Source of the DNA: RGIG1995 sp045645205 | GTDB taxonomy: Bacteria; Bacillota; Clostridia; Oscillospirales; CAG-272 | DNA length: 39,081 bases | Direction of reading: 5' to 3' | NCBI GenBank assembly: GCA_045645205.1 | Contig: JAZRIJ010000037.1 | Coordinates: 1 to 39,081, forward strand | Part shown: positions 9,049-15,818 of the stretch, piece after piece | Position numbering within the stretch: position 1 is the first letter of the stretch | Layout of the letters: each line of letters opens with the position of its first letter | Notes under the pieces: generated by a model | What the model saw: only the letters and a program-made list of their open reading frames with translations | Told to the model about the DNA's origin: nothing | Database searches by the model: none | Program-made: the position numbers and the translations under genes

Positions 9049-9055
9049 GTGCTAA
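9029..9055 (-). promoter_or_regulatory. Second, degenerate CIRCE overlapping the -35 box
   Basis: Read on the minus strand: TTAGCACTT, exactly 9 bp (GACAATTGT), then AAGTGATAG. The left arm matches the CIRCE half-site at 8 of 9 positions and the right arm at 6 of 9, with the canonical spacer. The left arm reaches into the TTGACA -35 box. Confidence 0.5.
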
Positions 9056-9324
9056 AATGGATAATATTGTTAACATTTTATGAAATTGCTTTATTTAACG
9101 ATATTTTTTATTATTTTAAACAAATTATTGCTTTTTTTTGCAGAATACACATATGCTAAAATGTACTGTTTTTCTATATACTGTCTATGTAAAATAATAG
9201 TCTGAAAACAAAAGACAAGGAAAAACTTTTTTTATAAAAGCTCTTCCCTGTGTATTTCTAAACAAGGCTTTATTTTTATAGCCAACAAATACCACAAAAC
9301 AACATCCGCCGATTTAATAATGTG
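9056..9324. other. AT-rich spacer between the hrcA promoter and the IS element; one hairpin
   Basis: No gene seen. At 9215-9251 a stepped hairpin forms (ACA-GGAA with TTCC-TGT, then CTTTT with AAAAG). On the minus strand it is followed by a T-rich stretch, so it may be the old terminator of the glmM-glmS transcript, now separated from glmS by the insertion sequence. Confidence 0.4.
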
Positions 9325-9386
9325 CCCCCTGTCAAGTAGACAGCGTAAAAAATAAAAAGAATATGATAATTAAACAAGATTCTTTC

Positions 9387-9420
9387 ATCTTCCCCTGCTG
9401 CGCAGCAGGGGAAGATTTTT
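9387..9420 (+). terminator. Perfect 30-bp palindrome with T-tract at the IS left end
   Basis: Positions 9387-9416 are self-complementary (15-bp arms centred on CTGCTGC/GCAGCAG), followed on the plus strand by T residues to 9420. It would stop transcription entering the IS from the hrcA side. On the minus strand it gives a strong 3' hairpin behind orfB without a U-tract. Confidence 0.8.
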
Positions 9421-9422
9421 CG

Positions 9423-10271
9423 TCACGCGACGGTGGCGAAGTAATACTCGCAAGGTGTCATGCAATTCAAACGCTTTTGGTAACGGCGAGTATTGTAAAA
9501 GTGTATGTAGTTTTCAATAGCGGAAACGAGTTCTTCGCGGCTCGTAAACTTTTTAAGATAGTACATTTCAGACTTTAAGATACCCCACCAGCCCTCCATC
9601 GGTGCATTGTCAAGGCATCTTCCAACACGTGACATACTCTGAATCATACCTGCGTTAACGAGTTTTTGGTGAAACACCTTGTTGGTGTACTGAAAACCTC
9701 TATCGCTATGAAAGATCGGCTTAGCATTTGGATAAAGACTTGTTGCTTCATCAAAGGTGGTAAAGACCAATTCATTGTTGTTGCTATCACCGATCTTGTA
9801 TGCAATGATACGTCTATCGTATAGATCAAGGATTGCGGAAAGATAAAGTTTTTTCACTTCCGGACCAACGTAATACTTGAATTCCGTAACGTCGGTAAGC
9901 CATTTTTCAAATGGAACGGATGCTTTGAAATCTCTGTTTAAAATATTTTCCGCAGTAATTTCGGGTGTGGCCTTGATGTAATCCGGGCGTTTTTTGCGAA
10001 TAACAGATTTGAGTCCAAGAATTCGCATAAGACGGCGGACTCTCTTAACATTCACTCTGTGAGGAAGCTCACTTATCTTTTCTCGGTTAATGTTAATGCA
10101 CATCTGTCTGTATCCGAGAACTCCGTTGCTTTCCTCGTAGAAATCCTTTACATATTCTGTGTTCTGTATATTCAAAAGCTCGCTTTTGCTTTGTACTCTG
10201 TTTTTCCACTTGTAATAGGATGAACAATTCAGTTTTAACGCAATACACATTTCCTTGATGGAATAGCCCAT
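9423..10271 (-). CDS. IS3-family transposase OrfB (DDE integrase core)
   Basis: 282 aa from the first ATG. The DDE catalytic domain shows LTDVTEFKY (first Asp), HSDRGFQYT (second Asp) and APMEGWWGILKSE (Glu); the N-terminal HTH_21-like part includes GVLGYRQMCININRE. The frame is open upstream of this ATG to the orfA overlap, and the extra residues (HIYIAIEFLNTHMGYSIKEM) look like genuine OrfB sequence. The natural product is therefore probably an OrfAB fusion made by -1 frameshifting at 10354-10361. Relative to orfA the frame is -1, as expected. Confidence 0.93.
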   Translation of the reverse strand: MGYSIKEMCIALKLNCSSYYKWKNRVQSKSELLNIQNTEYVKDFYEESNGVLGYRQMCININREKISELPHRVNVKRVRRLMRILGLKSVIRKKRPDYIKATPEITAENILNRDFKASVPFEKWLTDVTEFKYYVGPEVKKLYLSAILDLYDRRIIAYKIGDSNNNELVFTTFDEATSLYPNAKPIFHSDRGFQYTNKVFHQKLVNAGMIQSMSRVGRCLDNAPMEGWWGILKSEMYYLKKFTSREELVSAIENYIHFYNTRRYQKRLNCMTPCEYYFATVA

Positions 10272-10324
10272 ATGCGTATTCAGAAATTCAATGGCTATGT
10301 AGATATGCTCTTGATGTACTCCGG

Positions 10325-10852
10325 TCAGCGACCACCACCTTTCAGCTCCTGTAGTTTTTTTATGAAAGCGTTTTCAATTTCAAGCTGTCTGTTTTTCGCT
10401 TCAAGTATCTTCATTTCTGCTTTGAGCTTTTCAACTTCGGTCATTTCATCCATCGGCTTGGTTCTGCCTCGGTTGTCCTTGAGCTTGTCCACTCCGCCTT
10501 CTTCATACTTACGTACCCATGCATAGATCTGTTGGTACGACACGTTGTAAGTTTCTACCGTCAATCCGTAATCCTTATTGTGTTCTATGCAAAATGCCAC
10601 TATCTCTGCTCGTTCTTCTTGGGTGGTTTTTCTTCCCTTGGTCATATAGATCTCTCCTTTAGCGCTACTGCTCTCCCTGAATTCTCTATGACCATTATAC
10701 CATAAAACCCACTCTCGTAAAGTCTCTTTGTGTGCAATTCCTAACTTTTTACTTAGGGTTACCAAACTGCCTTCTCCGTTCAAATATGACTTTACTGCTG
10801 ATAACTTGAATTCCACACTGTATTTCTTGTTTTTTCCTTTCCTTCTTGGCAT
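10325..10852 (-). CDS. IS3-family transposase OrfA (helix-turn-helix protein)
   Basis: 175 aa with two helix-turn-helix units: YSVEFKLSAVKSYLNGEGS with LVTLSKKLGIAHKETLREWV (about 10-50), and a second around VETYNVSYQQIYAWVRKYEE (about 100-120). A leucine-zipper-like coiled coil EVEKLKAEMKILEAKNRQLE runs to the C-terminus. It binds the terminal repeats. Start: ATG at 10852 with AAGGGG nine bases upstream, inside a hairpin arm. Confidence 0.92.
   Translation of the reverse strand: MPRRKGKNKKYSVEFKLSAVKSYLNGEGSLVTLSKKLGIAHKETLREWVLWYNGHREFRESSSAKGEIYMTKGRKTTQEERAEIVAFCIEHNKDYGLTVETYNVSYQQIYAWVRKYEEGGVDKLKDNRGRTKPMDEMTEVEKLKAEMKILEAKNRQLEIENAFIKKLQELKGGGR
10354..10361 (-). other. Programmed -1 frameshift site (A AAA AAA C)
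   Basis: In the orfA frame the codons read ATA AAA AAA CTA, giving the slippery heptamer A AAA AAA followed by C. After a -1 slip the frame runs without a stop into orfB. The following AGGAGC could act as an internal stimulating Shine-Dalgarno. Confidence 0.75.
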
Positions 10853-10857
10853 AAAAT

Positions 10858-10920
10858 TAATCCCCTTAAAGTAGTCTTGAAAACTTTTTGTTTTTTCAAG
10901 TGTCTACTTTAAGGGGATTA
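10858..10920 (-). repeat. 63-bp near-palindrome at the IS right end that hides the orfA ribosome site
   Basis: A perfect 17-bp inverted repeat (10858-10874 with 10904-10920; core CCCCTTAAAGTAG) encloses a second one, CTTGAAAA (10876-10883) with TTTTCAAG (10893-10900). The inner arm carries AAGGGG, the orfA ribosome site, six bases from the ATG. Transcripts entering from glmS would fold and mask it. Confidence 0.8.
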
Positions 10921-10953
10921 TATCATAATGTTGGAAATAAACTTTTTTTATAA

Positions 10954-12780
10954 TTACTCAACAGTTACACTCTTAGCGAGATTCTTGGGCTTATCAATAT
11001 CACAGCCTTTTTTCTTTGCTGTATAGTAACTTAACAACTGTAAAGGAACTATCTGTAAAGAAACATTGAACTGCGGAAGTGTATTGGGAACAATAAATGT
11101 ATTATCAAATTCGTCTGCAAGAGCTTTATTGCTTTCGGTTGTTACAACAAGCATATCAGCACCTCTTGCAATTACCTCACAAATATTGCTGTAAGTCTTG
11201 CCGAATATTTCACCGTCACCTGCAAGAGCAACAACGGGTACACCAGGATCAATAAGAGACAATGTTCCATGCTTAAGCTCGCCTGCGGCATAAGCTTCTG
11301 AATGTATGTAGCTTATCTCCTTCATCTTCAGCGACGCCTCGAGTGATGCTGCATAGTCAAGTCTTCTGCCTATAAAGTATATATCCTCTGCTTTTGCAAA
11401 TTTATTTGCGTAGCTCTCAGCCTTTTCAATATTATTATCTATAGTCTGCTGTATCTTGTGAGGAAGTGCCGCCAATTCAAAAGCCATCTTCTTTTCTTGG
11501 TCGGCGGTTATGCGTCCGTTTCCCTTTGCAAGTCTTATTGCAAGAGTATATAAAACTGCAAGCTGTGCACTATATGCTTTCGTGGTTGCAACAGCAACCT
11601 CTCTGCCAGCCTTTGTATATATAACATTATCGCTTTCATTTGCTATAGCGCTTCCGCTTACGTTAACAATAGACAAAACCTTCGCGCCCTTTTCCTTAGC
11701 GAGACGAAGCGCCGCCAAGGTATCCGCTGTTTCACCGCTCTGGCTAATAAATACCGCCAAAGTATGATTATCTATAAGAGGATCTACATATCTGAATTCC
11801 GAAGCAATCTCCGCCGATGCTCTGATATTGCCCATAGATTTAATAAGCTGTTTGCCTACAACACCTGCATGATATGCTGAACCGCAGGCAACAATAACAA
11901 CCTCTCTAAGCTCATTCTTTATGTACTCATCTGTTATATCAACATTATCAAAAACAATCTCATTGTTTTTGATAAGAGACATGATAGTATTTCTTACAGC
12001 ATTGGGCTGTTGAAGCATTTCAAGCATCATATAGTGCTCGTAGCCTTGCTTATCTGCTGTCAGCTCGTCAACATCTATCTTTACAGCCTCCTTTTCCAAC
12101 GGAGAACCATCCGGGTTGTAGAATTTGATCTTGCTTTCATTAAGCACGCAGATCTCACCGTTTTTAACAGGGTAATACTCCTTTGCGTAAGCTGAAACAG
12201 CGCCTGCATCTGAACATATGAAACCGCCGTCTGCAGTCTTCGCCGCAACCATAGGGCTTGACATCGCCGTACTGAAAATAGTGTTGGGATAGTCTGTGCA
12301 AAGTATACCCAAAGCATACGAACCCTTTAAGAGTGATATTACCTTACTTATTGTTTCAACAACATTTCCGTTGTAATATTTTGTAAGAAGGTGAACCACC
12401 TTTTCGGTATCTGTTTCTGAATTATAGCTTACTCCCGCAAGCTCAGTTTCTGCAAGCTCATTTGAGTTTTCAATTATGCCGTTGTGAACCAATGCAAACT
12501 TTTTGTCGTGGCTGAAATGAGGATGAGCATTAGACACCGAAGGACCTCCGTGTGTTGCCCATCTGGTATGACCGATACCTACAACACCCTGTGGATTCTC
12601 TTTTTCTGCCGTCTCACGCAGTCCTGCCAGTCTTCCTACAGTTTTGCAAGTAGCAATTCCCTTTTCTGTATGAACAGCAATTCCCGCCGAATCATATCCC
12701 CTGTATTCCAAGCACTCAAGTCCCTTTAACAAATAGGGTACAACATTGTCACTTCCGACTCTTCCAATTATTCCGCACAT
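10954..12780 (-). CDS. glmS: Glutamine-fructose-6-phosphate aminotransferase (isomerizing) GlmS
   Basis: Makes glucosamine-6-phosphate from fructose-6-phosphate and glutamine, the first committed step to UDP-GlcNAc and peptidoglycan. Although the frame opens at 12813, the start must be 12780 (MCGIIGR): the catalytic Cys has to follow the removed Met, and GTGAGG lies just before. This gives 608 aa. The glutaminase domain shows GHTRWATHGGPS and HNGIIEN; two SIS isomerase domains follow (ACGSAYHAG, VFISQSGETADTLAAL), ending KSVTVE. It sits 7 bp behind glmM, leaving no room for the glmS ribozyme found upstream of glmS in many Firmicutes. Confidence 0.96.
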   Translation of the reverse strand: MCGIIGRVGSDNVVPYLLKGLECLEYRGYDSAGIAVHTEKGIATCKTVGRLAGLRETAEKENPQGVVGIGHTRWATHGGPSVSNAHPHFSHDKKFALVHNGIIENSNELAETELAGVSYNSETDTEKVVHLLTKYYNGNVVETISKVISLLKGSYALGILCTDYPNTIFSTAMSSPMVAAKTADGGFICSDAGAVSAYAKEYYPVKNGEICVLNESKIKFYNPDGSPLEKEAVKIDVDELTADKQGYEHYMMLEMLQQPNAVRNTIMSLIKNNEIVFDNVDITDEYIKNELREVVIVACGSAYHAGVVGKQLIKSMGNIRASAEIASEFRYVDPLIDNHTLAVFISQSGETADTLAALRLAKEKGAKVLSIVNVSGSAIANESDNVIYTKAGREVAVATTKAYSAQLAVLYTLAIRLAKGNGRITADQEKKMAFELAALPHKIQQTIDNNIEKAESYANKFAKAEDIYFIGRRLDYAASLEASLKMKEISYIHSEAYAAGELKHGTLSLIDPGVPVVALAGDGEIFGKTYSNICEVIARGADMLVVTTESNKALADEFDNTFIVPNTLPQFNVSLQIVPLQLLSYYTAKKKGCDIDKPKNLAKSVTVE

Positions 12781-12787
12781 ATTATCC

Positions 12788-14440
12788 TCACTTTTCTTTT
12801 CTGCAATATCCAAGACTGTTTATCAATTCTTCAACCTTTGCAGTATAATTCTCGCATACCTTCTGGCTTCCGCTTTCTGCCATAATTCTTATAACAGGCT
12901 CTGTTCCGCTTTCACGCAACAATATTCTTCCGTCCTTACCAAGTGCCTCGCTTATTTCAGCTACCATTGCCTTTATCCTCTCATCAGATGCAACAGCCGC
13001 TTTATCTGTAACAAAAACATTGCGGATTGACTGAGGATACATAGTAACGGGAGATGCAAGCTCTAATAAACCTGTCTTTCTTTCTATCATTTCTTCGAGC
13101 AACATAATGGCAGTCAAAATACCGTCGCCCGTCGTAGCATACTTACGGATTATGGTATGCCCCGACTGCTCGCCGCCGAGATAATAGTTGTTTTCAATCA
13201 TAGCATCATGAACATATCTGTCGCCCACTGTTGTCTGTATATAACCTATACCTACATCGTCAAGAGCCTTGTAAAGACCCATATTAGACATAATAGTAGT
13301 AACAACCTTATTGCCGGGCAGAAGACCTTTATCACGCAAACGTCTTGCAATTATAAACAAAACATGGTCGCCGTTTATAATATTACCCTGTTCATCAACA
13401 GCAATACACCTGTCTGCATCTCCATCAAAAGCAAAGCCGACGTCCATCTGGTGCTCTCTGACATATTTACGCAATGCGCCGATATGTGTCGAGCCTGCCT
13501 GCTCGTTAATGTTCACGCCGTCGGGATCGGCATTAATAACATGTACCTGCGCCCCAAGCGCACTAAAAACCGATCTGGCTATCATCCATGACGATCCGTT
13601 TGCACAGTCAAGGGCAACCTTAAGATTACGGTAGGAATTTGCCGCAACAGATATAAGAAAGCCTACATATCTGTTTCTGCCTGCAACATGGTCGATAACA
13701 CAGCCCACCTTTTCTCTTGAAGCCAAAGGAAGATCATCTCCCTCAACGCCAAGCTTTGAAAGGTCGTCGTCGATATAGTCCTCGATAAGAGCCAAAGTAT
13801 TATCGTCCATTTTCTCGCCTGCACGGTTGATAAGCTTAATTCCGTTATCAAAATATGGATTATGCGATGCCGAAATCATAACTCCGCAGTCAAACATATC
13901 CTGTCTAACAACATACGATACGCTGGGGGTTGTAGTAACATGGAGCATATACGCATCAGCACCCGAAGATGTTATACCTGCAACAATAGCATATTCAAGC
14001 ATATAGCTTGAACGACGGGTATCCTTACCAATAACCACCCTTGCCTTATAATTTTTCTCGTAGCCCTCCGAGTGAGCCTTTGAATAATACCAACCTAAAA
14101 ATCTGCCTATCTTAAAAGCGTGCATTGCAGTAAGCTTGTCATTTGCCTCGCCTCTAAAACCGTCAGTTCCAAAATATCTTCCATTAAAAACCACAGATTC
14201 CTTGGGTCTGAACAGTGTCTCCGTATAAGTTGGAGCAAGAGGTATCTCATCTCTCAACAAATCATCCGTCGTAACGTTAAAAAGTGATGAAAGCTGTAAT
14301 ACCTTGCTGACCTCCGGAACGGACTGATCAGATTCCCACTTAGATACTGACTGGCGGGAAACCTCGAGTCTTTCCGCAAGCTGTTCCTGAGATATTTGCA
14401 TCGCTGTACGCAATACGGCAATTTTCTGTCCTATGGTCAT
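12788..14440 (-). CDS. glmM: Phosphoglucosamine mutase GlmM with N-terminal XRE helix-turn-helix domain
   Basis: Converts glucosamine-6-phosphate to glucosamine-1-phosphate. Start chosen at 14440 (MTIGQKIAVLR) because GGAGGAG precedes it; length 550 aa against about 450 for ordinary GlmM. The extra N-terminus (about 3-62) is a clear XRE/Cro domain: QISQEQLAERLEVSRQSVSK then WESDQSVPEVSKVLQLSSLF. After a linker (63-85) the mutase is complete: GRYFGTDGFRGEAN (87-100), phosphoserine loop SASHNP (190-195, catalytic Ser192), metal loop DGDADR (339-344), sugar loop GGEQSGH (422-428), phosphate loop RESGTEP (509-515). There is no stop or frameshift between the parts. A DNA-binding enzyme regulating its own glmM-glmS operon is a reasonable inference, not shown. 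Confidence 0.93.
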   Translation of the reverse strand: MTIGQKIAVLRTAMQISQEQLAERLEVSRQSVSKWESDQSVPEVSKVLQLSSLFNVTTDDLLRDEIPLAPTYTETLFRPKESVVFNGRYFGTDGFRGEANDKLTAMHAFKIGRFLGWYYSKAHSEGYEKNYKARVVIGKDTRRSSYMLEYAIVAGITSSGADAYMLHVTTTPSVSYVVRQDMFDCGVMISASHNPYFDNGIKLINRAGEKMDDNTLALIEDYIDDDLSKLGVEGDDLPLASREKVGCVIDHVAGRNRYVGFLISVAANSYRNLKVALDCANGSSWMIARSVFSALGAQVHVINADPDGVNINEQAGSTHIGALRKYVREHQMDVGFAFDGDADRCIAVDEQGNIINGDHVLFIIARRLRDKGLLPGNKVVTTIMSNMGLYKALDDVGIGYIQTTVGDRYVHDAMIENNYYLGGEQSGHTIIRKYATTGDGILTAIMLLEEMIERKTGLLELASPVTMYPQSIRNVFVTDKAAVASDERIKAMVAEISEALGKDGRILLRESGTEPVIRIMAESGSQKVCENYTAKVEELINSLGYCRKEK

Positions 14441-14499
14441 TTTTCTCCTCCAAAACAATATATTTTGTGTCCTAAAAAAACTATACATATATCTGTTTT

Positions 14500-14529
14500 A
14501 TTATATTCGACACAACGTTCATTGGTCAA
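14500..14529 (-). promoter_or_regulatory. Sigma-A promoter of glmM-glmS
   Basis: Minus-strand TTGACC (14529-14524), 18-bp spacer, perfect TATAAT (14505-14500). The start would lie near 14493, about 50 bases before the glmM ATG. Confidence 0.8.
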
Positions 14530-14530
14530 G

Positions 14531-14661
14531 CAACCACAGTTGATATTTTTTTGTCAACTTTTAGTTGCACATATTTTTTGGTATATTTAAACATTAAAAA
14601 ATCAGCTGAATCAGCCGCTTTTCTAACCCTGTTCACAAATTCACACCTTCAACTACAGTTG
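14531..14661. promoter_or_regulatory. Operator-like dyads CAAC-N4/5-GTTG upstream of glmM
   Basis: Three inverted repeats: CAACCACAGTTG (14531-14542, touching the -35 box), CAACTTTTAGTTG (14555-14567) and CAACTACAGTTG (14650-14661). The first and third differ by one base. AGTTGA (14538-14543) and TCAACT (14554-14559) also form a wider dyad. They lie between the glmM promoter and the divergent RNA promoter, a natural place for binding by the XRE domain of GlmM or another regulator. Confidence 0.5.
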
Positions 14662-14717
14662 CGAAAACAAAAAATCATTTTGCCAAACAATCTCTGTTTA
14701 GAAAAACATGTATACTA

Positions 14718-14746
14718 TTGACATGTTTAAGGCAAAATGGTATAAT
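14718..14746 (+). promoter_or_regulatory. Consensus sigma-A promoter driving a structured RNA
   Basis: TTGACA (14718-14723), 17-bp spacer, TATAAT (14741-14746): a perfect consensus pair. The predicted start at 14752/14753 coincides with the first base of a long stem. Confidence 0.85.
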
Positions 14747-14752
14747 GTAAGG

Positions 14753-14922
14753 GCAACACAAATTTAATACTATTTTTTAATTACTAAAAGTATGTGTACC
14801 TTACCATATGGTAAAAGCACATACTCTTCTTCACATGCTTTTAGTAAAATGTAGTGAATTTGTGTTGCAACAAATGGAGTTATGTGTTTTTCGGTGCGTA
14901 GCTTCGGTTGCGCACTTTTTTT
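14753..14922 (+). ncRNA. Unassigned structured RNA (stand-alone small RNA or leader/attenuator)
   Basis: About 170 nt between a consensus promoter and a consensus terminator, with no convincing reading frame. Stem 1: GCAACACAAATT (14753-14764) with AATTTGTGTTGC (14857-14868), 12 perfect pairs. An asymmetric internal loop follows (16 and 9 nt). Stem 2: TTACTAAAAGTATGTG (14781-14796) with CACATGCTTTTAGTAA (14832-14847), 16 pairs including one G-U. The apical part holds a small hairpin, TTACC-ATAT-GGTAA. The rod with a central bubble recalls 6S RNA in outline, but I do not recognise a 6S or riboswitch sequence. The next gene starts 24 nt after the terminator, so a leader controlling that gene is equally possible. 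Confidence 0.6.
14894..14922 (+). terminator. Intrinsic terminator with UUCG tetraloop
   Basis: GTGCGTAGC pairs with GTTGCGCAC over a TTCG loop (nine pairs including G-U), followed by seven T. It ends the structured RNA or serves as an attenuator for the gene at 14947. Confidence 0.9.
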
Positions 14923-14946
14923 ATTTAAGCAAACAGGGGGGGTTTT

Positions 14947-15438
14947 ATGATTAAGACAGATGAATTAATTTACTCAAAACGATTTGAACATTCAAAACAA
15001 GAAGAATATGTAGATAAGAAAGATGAATACACTAAAAAAAGCTTAGGTATTACTGAAAAATTTCTACGTATGTATAATTCTACTATTCTTAAAATTTTTA
15101 AGAACCCTAAAAATTTTACACCCTGTACCGAAAGCGAAAATAGTGTAAAATTGTTAACTTATGCTGCAATTAATTTTTCCGAAGTAACCCAAACTGACAT
15201 TGATATCTCTCGTTACGGTTTTGAGTTTGTTGTTACACTCTACCTAAAGCCTATGAAATTCATGTCAAATACTAAATACATATTTTCCGAGCTTATAAGA
15301 AGATGCGACTATGTTTACTTACAACCATACAATGCTTCGGATTACCATTCAGCAATTCAGTTGATAATATTTGCCTATGATCTTAATAAGGATGAAATCA
15401 AAAATATATTTGACAATTTAAAACTAAATAACAATTAA
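14947..15438 (+). CDS. Hypothetical protein, 163 aa
   Basis: Not recognised. A G-rich ribosome site (seven G, 14936-14942) lies four bases before the ATG. The N-terminal 50 residues are highly charged (Lys, Glu, Asp); the rest is mixed, with no signal peptide, membrane helix or known motif, and two Cys (in TPCTESE and RRCDYVYL). Codon use is AT-rich. It is probably cytoplasmic. Transcription could come only through the terminator at 14894-14922 unless an unseen promoter exists, which suggests attenuation control. The next features downstream are repeats, so it may be accessory. Confidence 0.65.
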   Translation: MIKTDELIYSKRFEHSKQEEYVDKKDEYTKKSLGITEKFLRMYNSTILKIFKNPKNFTPCTESENSVKLLTYAAINFSEVTQTDIDISRYGFEFVVTLYLKPMKFMSNTKYIFSELIRRCDYVYLQPYNASDYHSAIQLIIFAYDLNKDEIKNIFDNLKLNNN

Positions 15439-15499
15439 TTTATAATTATAATAAATACAGAAAGTGCATTATCCTGAGCATAGGAACATCACCACTATT

Positions 15500-15633
15500 G
15501 TCATCCTGAGCGTAGGGCGTTTCGCCCGCAGTCGAAGGATCTCATAAAAGTCTGCAAAAACTTAATGGGATTTTTCGACTCGCCTTAAGGTTTGGCGGAA
15601 AACTTTAGTTTGCGTAGGCTCGCTCAAAATGAC
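15500..15633. repeat. Foldback, MITE-like intergenic repeat (134 bp) with a second small repeat beside it
   Basis: Ends are inverted copies: GTCATCCTGAGCG (15500-15512) and CGCTCAAAATGAC (15621-15633), 11 of 13 matching. Inside, GTCGAAGGATCT faces GATTTTTCGAC. No gene seen. The TCATCCTGAGCG / TCGAAGGATCT type of sequence is familiar from intergenic repeats of many genomes. A second short dyad, GTAGG (15667) with CCTAC (15681), follows. The remainder of the spacer 15439-15776 shows nothing else. Confidence 0.65.
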
Positions 15634-15776
15634 GCGCGATATTTGTCATCTAAGCGGAGAGAGCAAGTAGGACGCCTGTCCCTACAAATCTATATTTCTT
15701 ATTCTTGCAAAATCTTCGTTTTATCATCCTCACCGATTAACATTTTTTGAACCACGCGACTATTGTGTTCTTAGCT

Positions 15777-15817
15777 AAAAAAGGCATTTCCCACTTATTT
15801 GTAGGAAACGCCTTTTT
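15777..15817. terminator. Bidirectional terminator between the accessory region and the CNNM pair
   Basis: AAAAAGGC-A-TTTCC pairs with GGAAA-C-GCCTTTTT around a 12-nt loop, with A and T tracts on both sides. It lies directly against the stop codon of the minus-strand gene at 15819. Confidence 0.8.
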
Positions 15818-15818
15818 A

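Larger units (their letters stand above)
9325..10916 (-). mobile_element. Complete IS3-family insertion sequence (IS150-like)
   Basis: About 1.6 kb bounded by imperfect inverted repeats: CCCCCTGTCAAGTAGACA at 9325-9342 and, inverted, CCCCTTAAAGTAGACA at 10916-10901; weaker similarity (AAAAAATAAAAAG against AAAAAACAAAAAG) continues inward, about 35 bp in all. It holds orfA and orfB in -1 phase with an A7 slip site, as in the IS3 family; the long two-helix-turn-helix orfA points to the IS150 subgroup. The right end lies some 35 bp behind the glmS stop. No clean target duplication could be read, so the outer ends are uncertain by a few bases. All three catalytic residues are intact, so it may be active. 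Confidence 0.88.

Noticed and set aside
12781..14499. glmS ribozyme
   Set aside because: The glmM-glmS gap is 7 bp and the glmM leader about 50 nt; neither can hold the ribozyme.
14753..14922. Firm assignment of the structured RNA as 6S RNA
   Set aside because: Only the overall rod-with-bubble shape agrees; the folded core is short (116 nt) and no 6S sequence signature was recognised.
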